Positions 24,001 to 36,000 of a DNA stretch of 64,000 nucleotides are shown one piece after another. Made by a program: the position numbers and the translations under genes. Numbering within the stretch: the stretch's first letter is position 1; each line of letters begins with the position of its first letter. The notes under the pieces were generated by a model. It saw only the letters and a program-made list of their open reading frames with translations. It did not search any database and was not told where the DNA came from. The DNA is from Zonotrichia leucophrys gambelii (lineage: Eukaryota > Chordata > Aves > Passeriformes > Passerellidae): NCBI RefSeq assembly GCF_028769735.1, contig NC_088171.1, positions 82,264,716 to 82,328,715 on the forward strand, in the 5' to 3' direction.

Positions 24001-27000
24001 ACAATAAAATACTCTGACTCATTTAATCTGTTTCTAAGAAGACATTGCAAAGTCTCCATTCATACATGCATAGTGCCTGGAGGCACAAGCGGCTCACAAA
24101 GAATAAACAACGATTTGTGACACATCCAATAAGCATTAATTTTCCCAAAACTTTAGCAATGAGGAGATAAGGTTGCCTAGAAGCATCTTGTGCCCTTTCC
24201 AAATGTCAAATTCAGTTTTATGCAAACTCCTGTAAAAAAGGCAAAGAAAATTTAAGGAACATGACAATCCCAAAAAATTAATTGTTTTTTTTCAACGTGT
24301 GTTTTCTATTTACTTAATATTATCTGAGATGGCTTTACATATTGTTTTCACCCTTGCCCCAGCCATCAGCAGAGATACAAGCTCAGGAAGTCTCAAAAAT
24401 GGGAACTCCAGCAGGAAAAACTACCAAACATAGGACTTATTTTACAGCACTGATCTATTTGTTCGGGTTCAATAGCTATGGCACATCATGCTAAATTACA
24501 CCATTGCCCTACATGTTGGGTGCATTTTGCATTACAATCTTTACCATTCTGCACATAAATATTTTGTTCCTAATTATACATTATTTGGACACATCCACTG
24601 TATATGCAGAGCTTTTTCACACATTGTTTCCATTTATGACTGGGAGTTTTGCATACTGAATTGGACAGATTCTGAATTCAGTTCCAGGAAGGTCAAAACA
24701 ATCACTGGAATCTTAAGGATGGACAAAAAAAAGGGAAAATATCAGGCAGCTTTTATAGAAACATTACTCTTCTCCCTTACTAAAAAGGGAGAAGAGTCCG
24801 TCCTTAAGATTCCACCCAAAAACATAAACTCAAAGGATCTGCATTTTTGAACAAAAAATTCCTGCTCAAAGCCTTTTTGACTCCCCAACCTTGTTCTTCA
24901 GCCCTAAGTACATAGCAAATTTCAAGATAATTTGAAACCACACATAGATTTTCCAAAAAATTTTGTCATCCCTCCCACTTCAATATAGTAAAAAGCACAA
25001 AGTATTGATTGCTGCTGTTGCTACAGAAGGGAAGTGTCCCGATGGATGCAGGGAATGGATCTGAGTGAAAATGAATCATTCAGTTATCTGTCTAGTCTGC
25101 CTAAAACCCAATTAGTCAGGGAGCATGGATTTATGGCAAATTAAAACAGTCATGAAATCGTGCCCTAATTACTCTTTACCTTTATTATAGCTCACCTGGA
25201 GCTTTACTACAACTTAACCTACGTTGTTCTGTGATTTTCTTGGAAATTTAAAAGCAGTTGGATAAGTTTAAATTGCATTACACACAGAAAACTAGACAAG
25301 TACGCTGAGAAGCACTAGGAATATAAAATAGCTAAGAAGTTTTTTATATATATATATGAAGCTGTACACTGTTCTTTCTGAATTACATTACAGACCATTC
25401 AAAGAAAGCCTTTAGGATTAGAAATTTCAAGAAAGTAAGCTAAAGATGGAAATAAATTATATGGTCTAAACAAAATAAATTGTATTATGAATTTTACAGG
25501 GTTTATACTACCTGATGAGAGGCTAATCAAATCAAACACAAATGGTGATGATTAAAAGGGCAATGACAGTTGATGAGTAACATCATAAACAGAAGCCACT
25601 GAATTTGCTGCTTCTAAGATGATGGAAAGAGGTTGCTGCAGTCATGATTTTTGATGGGAAACCTACCAAGAACCTTCAATGAAAAATCTTCCTTTCCAGG
25701 ATGCCCTGGAAAAAATCTTCCTTTCCAGGGTGATTCCTGCCTAAAAGGCTAGCACAGGATAGTTAATTTTGCTAGTGGGCAGAAACTTGGAATTGTGTAA
25801 AACACAATGGTATATCTTAAGGGCATTATGGGTATGTGTTTAGGGAATGGGACACAGGAGAGGAAAGCAAGGCATAAACATGGATCAGAGATGTACAAAT
25901 ATAGGTAGATGGTGACAAGAAGGGATGAAAGGAAATGGATGCAGGTGAACACTTTTCTAAATGTGTCTATTGTATATTGCTACTAAACTCTGTCTCTAAC
26001 CATCCTCTGTGTAGGTGTAAGTGCAGTCCTTATTCTGAGCCTGCATGCGTGTGAATGGCAGCAAACTTCATGCTGGACTAGATGGCAAGGGGCACAGGAT
26101 GGTGCTACTGGAGAGAGATCATGTAGGGGGGCAGCTGAGGGTGTCAGGAGCTGAGCTGAGTCAGACCAGTCCCCGAGGAGACCCACAGGGTGTGTGGGGG
26201 AGTGTGTGTGCAACCACAAAGAAAATTCAAACAGAACTGGTTGGCAAGCAGGAGATCTGAATTTGGAAAGACCCAAGGGTTGAGCTAGTCACTTTGCAAA
26301 GGGGGCAGAGCCTGGGTATGGATATTGTATTGACTAAAACTCCACATGCCAGACCCACGAGTGAAAGTGTGCCTGTGGGTGATGGCAGTCAGGAAGTGTA
26401 TGTCCCATCAGACCTGATCCTCCAGAAAGAAAGAACTAGACCATCAGCGTAGATCATGTTTACATGAGTGCTGCATGCTGGTACACGGGTGCTGTAGGAG
26501 AGCTGTTCTGTCCATGGATCTCTGTGATTGCTCCTCTGTGTATGGTGTATGCCCATTTTCCTATTGGGAACACGTGCCCAGCCTCACTACAGGTTGCGCC
26601 TCAGACTGCAGTGGGAGTGGGACAGGAGGATCCCCTCCCTGGGTTTTGAATTCCATCAAATTTTGCTTCAGTGGGTTGGGAAGAAGCACTTCCCAGCTCC
26701 TGACCTCCACTGGGCCCAACAAGCTCTAGCAGCCCTTACTTTCGATTTCAAAACTTTAAAAATTACGTCTCAGTAAAAAATGTAAAACTATGGTGTTTTA
26801 GTGTTGTGTTTTAGTAGTGCTACACAATGTCAATTGAGTTTTCTCTACTCACATAAGCAATTTGTGTTATCTTAATTCTGAGGATAAAACTGACTTTCAC
26901 ACAGAAAAAAATCTCTGCTAAACTCCAGTATCTAAGTACAAGAATGTCAGCATCAATTGATGGTGACTTTTCAAACTTTTCTACTGTAAAATCAGTGCTT

Positions 27001-30000
27001 CCAATTGTTAAATTTGAACTTTCTTTGTATCTGAAAGTAATAATTGAAAAAAATTATAGTATAGAATTGCTGAGACTACTTAGCAATGCCCATGCTGAGA
27101 ACAGCATGTATTGCTGAGAACTCCCTTTGTTTTCAAAGTGTCTGGAAAACAGGTACAGGCTTATGTAGCTTCTGTACTAAAATGCTTTGCAGTAATTCCA
27201 ATTTTTCTTTGCTTGCAAGATTTTTGAACAATATCATCTGACCCTGCTAACATATTTCAGCAAGGAGGAACTTATTGGGCTGATTCTCTACACTTCTTCA
27301 AAATTTTTTTTCTGATATCGTTAAGGCAAAAAAAAAAAAAAAGGAACTTTATCAGTTAGAACAGGCCTGGAAAACAACAGAAATTTCAGGAAACAATATA
27401 TCATTCAGACAATGTTATTAATCAATAAGAGGGATTATTTCCATTGCTCTTCCTAAAATTACAAGACACTGATGGCTCCAGTCAGAAGAACAATGTGAGT
27501 TATGTTAAGAGTGCAACTTGAAAAATTAAGTTCTAGGTGTTTTTTCCACTTGTCAAACAGAAGCACAACAGAATGATGTATTTCTTAGCAATCTGTTTAA
27601 TGCACAGCTCTGAGTTCAGGAGGGGAAAGATCCCTGTTTATTTGGCACATCTGCCCTACCCACCTTATTTGTTAAGCCAGTGAGAGTCCTGAAAGGAAAA
27701 CTTGTGACAAAACCTTAAAAGTTTTTAAGCCATTGAATAGATATTCTTTGGAAAACATGAAAAAACACACAGTTGAATAATAATTCTCTGTGTGCATAAC
27801 AGATTTGCTGAATTTCATTTCACTTTTGAGCAGTCCAGATCCAACCCATAAGTAGTACTACTGCAGCAGTTCAGTACTGCTGAAAATTTGGGAAATCCCT
27901 GGAAGCAGAACTGGAGGGGTGAGGTTAATCATTAAAACCACTCTTAAAAGCAGACTTAGGCAGGTTTATTTTGCTGATTCCATCATACACTTTTATTGTG
28001 TTATGTCTCCTTTGCAATTTTCTGAATAAAATGGAGAATGAGATTAAAGAAAGAATCAGTTGTTGAAAACATGCAAGGAGGATAAAACATCAGATCTCAG
28101 TAGCATTAGAGAGTATCACAATGTTTATTCTAAGTGGAGCTTGCAGAATATGGTTCAGTGTTTATCATTTTCTGACTAGAAATAATAGGTATTTGTAGTA
28201 TGAGAGGTGACTAATGTATTACCTTTTCATCTGAACGTGTTAAATTTGATATGACAGCACAGCATGATAATGAGTAATAACTTATTTTGAATATTCAGGA
28301 CATTAAAAATGTATCCTGTGTTGTCTTTCCACACACAAAAACTTACTTCAGCATTTAATAAGATGAATGCTGTCTTTCTGAGTGGGATCAAGGAACTGGT
28401 GCGAGAACTAATTGTGACAGCTATGTTGTAGATGAAAGACAGTGTTTCAAGAGCTGTCACACTTCTCCTTCAGATGCCAGTTGAGGTTGGAACATCTTCA
28501 CTGAAAACTTCTTATTTACAGAAAGCCAGTGAATCAGATTTTCTATAGTTCTATTGTTGTTCTTTTCATTTTGCATTCAAACACAACTCTATATTTTACC
28601 AATACCGATGCTTCAAAGAATGCAATCAAGAGAAACAAAATTCAGATTTTTTACATGCTTGTTTTCTCTCAGAGCTGAAGAAGACACCAAAGTTCAAACC
28701 CCAAGAACTTGCTGACAGAAATTGTTAGAGATTTTTTCAGAAATGGCTTAAAAGGCAGATGTGAGGAGCAAATTCTCACAGCCTGTTTCTGTAAACAACT
28801 ATGTTCTCAGGGTTCTCAGACAGTTTTCTCATAACAGGTAAATATTCTATCTTTGGCTGTTTTGGGAAAGTAAAAGTAAGTTTTGAGAACACAAATCTTG
28901 GTATTGTAAACAAAAGGAGGAGTTGAAGTTTTCTCTACAGCCTATCGGGAGCTCAGATTTTGCAATATGCATGAAGTGAATTAGCACTGTTATAAAAGGT
29001 GTCTAATTTGATCAATAAACCGGAGTCGATGCTGACCGACAAAGGTGGGTGGTCTCCCTTCACTTCAACAAGAAATTACATTCACCTAAGCGTGGAGAAG
29101 GGGGATTTTGCTATACAGACACAAGCTTTTACTTTACATACTTATTAATGCTCCTAATGTTGACAAAAAGGACCAAAGTACTTCTAAAACAAGTACTGTA
29201 ACACCAAAATCTTGAATTTCCTGGTGGCACCTGTAAATCTAAGCCAGGAATTTTGAATCATACAAAATGCATCCAGGTGAAAAGTCTACTCAATTTCTAC
29301 CTTATGTAAGTGACTGGACAAAATCTAGAATCCTGAATAAAGAAATAATAGCAAAAACTAAAGTCAGCATCATGTTTTTAATTTCACCATACTTTGCAGT
29401 GTTAATTATCCTTTACAATAAGTCTTGTTAAAATGCCCATGTGGTTCACTTCAGCTGCGTCATTCAAAGGAAAGAACACGTCAGTGTTCCAGGCTGACCT
29501 GGAGCAGAGGCTGGACAGAGTTAAGAAGGAATAAAGTAGGTATTTATTAAAAGGCCTTCAAAGGATACACCTTGGGAAGTACAAAAGCCTGGCCATAGCC
29601 CTACCAAAGATGGACCCAAGATGGACGATCGGTCACAAGTTTTCACACTTTTATAAGTTTTGGTCCATTTACATATTGGGGTTAATTATCCAATTACAGC
29701 TTCAGGTTATGAAGTCCCATCTTCCCAGTTTGCTCTCCTCAATTTGCCATGGTTTACATTTTTTGTGCCCGAAGCTGTAACTATGTCCTTGGTTCTTAGG
29801 GTGGAAAAGGATTGTTTTGTCTAACTAAACTGTGGAGAGAACTTACTAACATGCTATATGAAATTCAGAGTCACACACTAAGGCAGTACGGAATCTGAAA
29901 AATGTGAAAGCTACAACTTCACGCATCATTTTTCCCCCCATAGAGGCTTGACAAGGCCTTTACCCTGTCGAGTCTCTATTCCAAATATCTACTAATAAAA

Positions 30001-33000
30001 GGCAATTAATAATAGTAAATATCTAACAGTAAATACAAATATGCCTTTAGGCAGCCAGAGTTCAGTCCTGGCGCTTTCTGTGCTGCTTTCCTCACTCAAG
30101 AAAACAGACAATCACTGTGTTATATGCTGGTTTAAAATGTTCTCAGTCCCTCCCATCAAGGTTTTAATTTTTCTCAGGAAATATTTAAGTGCCACTAGGT
30201 TTTGAGAAGAATCAAACCTGAATGACATTTTAAGGACAGCGCTCAGGGCACTGATTTAGAGGAAGGATTTCCAAATGCTGCATTCTACATTGGCCAAGTC
30301 TTGATCTCCAAGTGAGATTCTACCATCCAAAAACTGTCTCACAAAACAGGAGCTCTAATCTGAGCCCATATTCCAGTATTAGCACATCACAGGTATCAGC
30401 TCTCAGATAATACATGTACGGACCACTAAAAACAATCTGGATGCTTTCTGCTTTCCTGCTTTTTTAATAATCATAGGAAAAATTTTTTGTACACTTGGAA
30501 GCACAGTTGGGTATTTGAAATTAATTTACAATCTCATCATGGGCAAAACCACTAAAGGGCAGCATTGTTAGATTTAGAGAATTATTAAAAGAGAATTTTT
30601 GGCAAAGTAGACATAAAGAATGTGGCTTTCACCAAGTTAGGAAATTCTTCAGCTGGCTTCAATCATGTAACTAATGTTGTAAACATGTAACTCAAGAAGC
30701 TGAGTAAGAAGGAGGATTTTTGTTAATGGCATCAGTACACTTAGAACAACTCCTGAAGTCTGAACATGGTGCTTAACTAAGTGGTGATGGATTTGCTGTT
30801 CTAGTGCCTCTGCTAGAGACTCATCAGAATGACTTTCAGGATTGATGAACCTCCTTCCTGTTGTAGGTGCCAAAGTGCTTCTTTAGGTTTTCCTTGCCTA
30901 AACATCCCTGCTTTAATCTTCATTTACAGGCAAAGCCTTACTATTGAAGAAACGAAAGGGCATAGCTATATCTGCATTAAAAGACACTTATTTCAAAAGT
31001 AAAATTCCAGATTGAAAATAATTTCTAAGTAGTGCTGGTGCTAACATTCCTCTCCTTACAGAGCTTTTAAATATCTTATTTGTACAGAGTAGTTATGACT
31101 CTACCTAAGTACCAATGCCAATTACTTTAGAATGAAATACAAACCCCTGCAAAAAAAGGTAAAGAACACTCTTTATGCAGTGATGTGATGTAAATAATGT
31201 GCTCTCTTCTAGCAGGAACAGGGCTCATGTACTGGCTGCCCTTTGTCAGAGACTTCAATAACCTCAAATCAGACCATCTTTCTCAACTGTGAAGCCAGTT
31301 ATTTTCTGCTGTCTACTCTGTTGGTAGTGTGTTCTTCTAATTCCATTATTCAATTGGGCATCTAAGAGAGACTATAAACATGCCAGATGAGACGACATTA
31401 ATTCTGTCTTCTCTGTTAAGTAGTCAAGTTTGCAAGATATAAACAGATGCAAAAAAAAAAATTCATAATAATAAAATGTTACTGGCACAAAGACAATGTC
31501 ACATCAATTAAGTGCAAGTATGTCCCAGGTAATGCAAACAGATTTTTGAGACAGTGCATAAAGAACAACGTATAAATAACATCTGCTTGAGATGTTATTT
31601 CTTTGGCCAGCTACCTCAGCTACTTCAAAGATCTTTCTGCTGCATGCTTAGTGTGGTTTTTTCCCACTGAATGCATTGCATTTTCCAAGATATCATTTAG
31701 GTACCAGATGATTGCTTTCTTGCATTCACAGTAGGAGGTAAAACACATCTAACACTTACCAGGTCTGAGGCATTTCACATGCATTCTATGAACTCACCTG
31801 TACTTCAAGAAGATAAAGAGACGAGACACAGAAAATAAATGAGCTAAAGGACAATCACTGTCCTCTATCCCTCTATCTGGGAAAGAAACTCTTCAAGGAA
31901 AAGTCAAAGAAAATATTAAAAATTAATTTAAAAGAAAAGCCTTCATTTCAAATATGAAAAAATAAGACAAAAATTATCTTTATGACAAAAAATACTCATA
32001 CTCTTTAAGATTATGAGTATCTCTGAATACTGTGACTATCAAAAAAAACCCAAAACATAAAAAATTAATAGGCACAAAAAATAATTAGAATATAGACGGT
32101 ATAAATTCCTTTCAAGTTTCAGGATATATGCCATTTTAGCTAGGATTGAGCAAGGTTTAATGCCTATGGGCAAATGACTGTTGCTGTGAGAACTATCAGC
32201 TCTCCCTGCCCTTGGCCTGTTTGCCCAAGACCAGCAGGGGATGCCACAAAGACAGGCTCTGGAAGTCTGTAACCTCCTTATTTGTGCTGCTACGGTGCTG
32301 CATCATTTGATGGAAAGATTCCTATTCTTCTCTAATGGCTGAATTATCACTTCACCCCAGACTGAGCTGGGCCACGCTGCAGTGCTGCTGAACAGCAGAA
32401 TCAATTAATAAACTCAGAGTGAAATAGTAAGCATAAATCTATTCTTACAATATTGCAATTAAATTCCATAAAAGCTAGTAATTTTAGTATTACAGTCTGG
32501 ATTGAGTTTTTTTTGTTTTGCCAATGAAATGAAAATCAAACAGAGAAACTTGTTCAGTGTTGGTTTTTGAGGGACTGAACTCTGTAGTGGTTACAGCCAT
32601 TTGCAATAGGTGAAGACTGAGAGTGCAAAGTGTCAAAAGTACTAAGACAAGCACATACAACACAATGATACCCAGGTGTCCTAAAATGAAATTAGATTTT
32701 GCTGTCTTTACTGGCATTTCAGGTCCCACTCTAAATCTAGTAAGAGTCCTGTAAACATTTGACTACTACTGCAAGTTTATGTACCAGGTTCGGGAGCTCA
32801 GGCTGTGGGTGAGGCCTGACCCTGGCTGGGCACCTTGGGAACACCAGAGCAAGAGTGAGCCCAAAATGTTGGGCAGAGAGAGGAGGGACCAGAGAGAGAA
32901 ACGGAAGAGGGAAACCCAAGGCTGGAGGAGCAGGCAGTCCATGCTGGAGCAGATGACCATACTGCAGCTCATGGAAGACCTGTGCTGGAGCAGCTGATGT

Positions 33001-36000
33001 TCCTGAAGGAACTGCAGCCTATGGAGTCCTTAAAATTGAGTAGGGTGGAACTGGGAAAGGAAGGAGCAGGAGAGAAATATCTATGCACCAACCACTCTCC
33101 CCTACTTGTACTGGCTGACAGAAGGTAGAGGACTCTGGGGCAGAGGAGTGAAGGTAAATTTGGGAAAGGGAGGTGTAATGGTGTGGCTTTAATGTTTGGT
33201 TTTGTTTCTTACAACACCAATCTATCCTAATTGGCAATAAATGTCAGCAATTATCCCCAAGTTCAGTCTGCATTTTCTCTGAAAATAACTGGTCAGCCTT
33301 ACCTCAAGCCATGAGCTTTCTCATTGTATTTTCCTATCCCATCCTTCTGAATGAGGCAGAGTGAGTGAGCAGCTGGGTGAGTGCCTGGCCTGTAGCTAAC
33401 TCACCCCATTTCATCTCTCAGGATCAGACAGGCACAAAACATCCTCAGATTTTTTGGTGCATTTTTAGATGAGAGATATTTGGTGATTTTAAACTCCGTA
33501 ATTGTGTGCAAGGGCATGTACACACAAGCAAGTCTACATTTACCACATGCTTTCTACAAGGGAATCCAAAATGTACTTCTTTAGAAAAAGAGGAGTGAAA
33601 AACCCCAAACAAACGCAAACCTATTCAGCCTTAGGATGATAAAGCCTGATTTCTGTTAACAGTGGCACTGTTGTGTGAAAATTCAGATATCACTATTATT
33701 TCTTTGAAATTTTAGACTTTTTCTTTTAAAACAAAACCATTTACAGTGATGGGTCAGATAGTGCAATAAATATGCTACCAAAATATAACATAGGGTGTCA
33801 CTGTGGTTAAAGCTGCAAAACAATGCTTGGATTTTGACACAAAGGAAGAAATCTTAGGGAGAGAACAAGGGAAAAGCAAACTATTGCTTGTTCTGTTAAC
33901 TGTTTCCCACCTTGTGGGGAAGACCTAGGTTCTTGTCACCTTAAGAACGACATCCATGCACACGAAAAAAGACAACACTGCATCAACTATGGTCATAACA
34001 TTCTAAAATCTTCTTAGCAGCATAGTTTCTGTATTAGAGCAGCTGAACTCACAAAGACATGGACATAAATAACTCCTCTTCAAGTTGGTTATGTTAGAAT
34101 ATGACAACTGGCAAGTCATCAGAAATGAAACGATAGGTCTACATTTCTATTTACATGTTTACAATACTTATGTGATGTGGGCAAAAAGGCATTGGAAATA
34201 GGTGTAAGATATAACTCAAATGGCACAAATCTACAACTCTGACTTGGGATATTTCTTAGCTATCCCTTTAAATGCAGAAAAATGTATTTCTATTTCTCCT
34301 AAGTAATACTATGAATAAAAACCTCAGGAGAATGTATTTGCCAGCACTTCTTGATTTCATTAGCACCTCTTTTTCCTACAGGAAAAGGCTGGCTTTTCCT
34401 TGAAAGATTTTTTTAAAATTTGCTTATTCAAGAGTAGTACTCTAACTTCATCATTTTACTCTCAGTTTACTGTCAATTACAAACAGAAGTCAAGTATTAC
34501 ATGAGAACTAATTTTGCTGTTAAGTAATAGCAATACCTCTAAGACCCCACTCTAATGATTAAAAATATTTAAGAATATCGTTGCACTATATTTCAGATTA
34601 ATTTCTGAGCAGTGGCAGCGTCCCTAACTTAATGGAAAGGTAACTGAAATGGAAAGGTCACTCAAATGTATATTAATTATATTTTATTTAAAAAATGCCC
34701 TGGTTAATTACAAGCCTCATAAGAAAGACAAATTATAAAAACCTGCTTCCTCTGTTTTTTTTCTTTAACTACCTTGTCATACTGTTTTACTGCATACTGA
34801 AGTAATTGTCTTTTCCATGTGCTTTTTTATAAAGATCTTCCAGTTTTCTCTATGTGAACTTTTGCAAGGACAGAGAAGGAGAAGTGGGATGCCATATGCA
34901 GATTGCATTCACTTTGTTACAAATCCTGAAACTCCTTATCCTTATAAATGGAGTTCTATGTTGGATCTATTTGAGAACTGAAAGGAGAGACATGCTGAAA
35001 GGCAAAATGGTTTGCTCAAATAGTGAATTAAATTCTTAAATTCAGCTTAATATTACATACACTTGTAGGTATTATAAAACACCTGGATCACTCAGTGACA
35101 AAACTGGAAAACTACTAAAACATTTTTATATTTCAAATTAAATTGTTATGGTGAAATATTCTTTAAACTCAGAAAATGGTCTTATACAATACTTAAACAA
35201 ATACACAGTCCTGCAAATTAAAGCAATCATAAGATGAGTCACCTCCTGTAAGCACAATAGCAAAAAAAAATTTTAAAAGGCAATCTATCAAACAATAATG
35301 AAAACCTCTCAAATGATCCAGTTTCATATGAGAAAAAGAATATTAGTGTCAATACAGACAATTACTGCATTGGCATTTTCTGTTTTTCAGATAAATCAAG
35401 ACATTTTAAAGAAAACCAACATGGACAAAACAATGTCCACAGAAGTCTGAGTATGCAAATCCTTCTTTCCTTAACTGGTACTCTGCAAAGGCAGAGTGAC
35501 TTGGCAAAATCAGAACATGTTATTTCAAAGAAACCATTAACTAATGGATTAGATTTCCTTGAATACCTACCAAAAGCTGTCCAGCAAAACAGATAAACAA
35601 AATGAAGGAAAGAAAGAGAAATGCAGCTCCAAATGAAATTCCAAGAATAGATGTTCTAGAAGAAAAGGAAAAAAGGTATTAATTTCTTGGTTACACATTT
35701 GTAACTTGACATTTCTTTGTCTATAATACTGATGATATGAAAAAGTACTATGTGCAAGCTGCAACTTCCAAACACCAATACCATGGAAAATCATTTCAAA
35801 CCCTCACCCTAATGGCAGGCATTTCCCCATTTTGGCATTTCTGTATTGCCATTTTCTCAATTCAGGAATGCTTGAATTAAATTACCTCTGACTTGCAAAG
35901 TTATTAACATGAAAAGCTAATAACTTCCACATGTATAACAACAGAGTACATTAGGAGAAGCAATGCCTTGTTTTGCTTTAACTTAAGGAAGCCTGCATTA

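Larger units (their letters stand above)
23321..35570 (-). other. ADCY2 intron W11-W12 (largest, 12,250 bp)
   Basis: Holds three LTR-like repeats (about 28700-29075, 29484-29924 and 32777-33425), the fold-back structure at 24706-24814, a short tandem duplication at 25682-25729 and a GC-richer unidentified block at about 26000-26730. The rest is AT-rich sequence in which I see nothing. Confidence 0.8.

Noticed and set aside
24488..24850. 120-codon plus-strand open frame
   Set aside because: Spans the fold-back repeat and ordinary intron sequence; no domain, no codon bias.
34605..34640. GCAGTGGCAGCGTCC, faintly like the 5' part of U4 snRNA
   Set aside because: Similarity covers only about ten bases and the rest does not follow U4.
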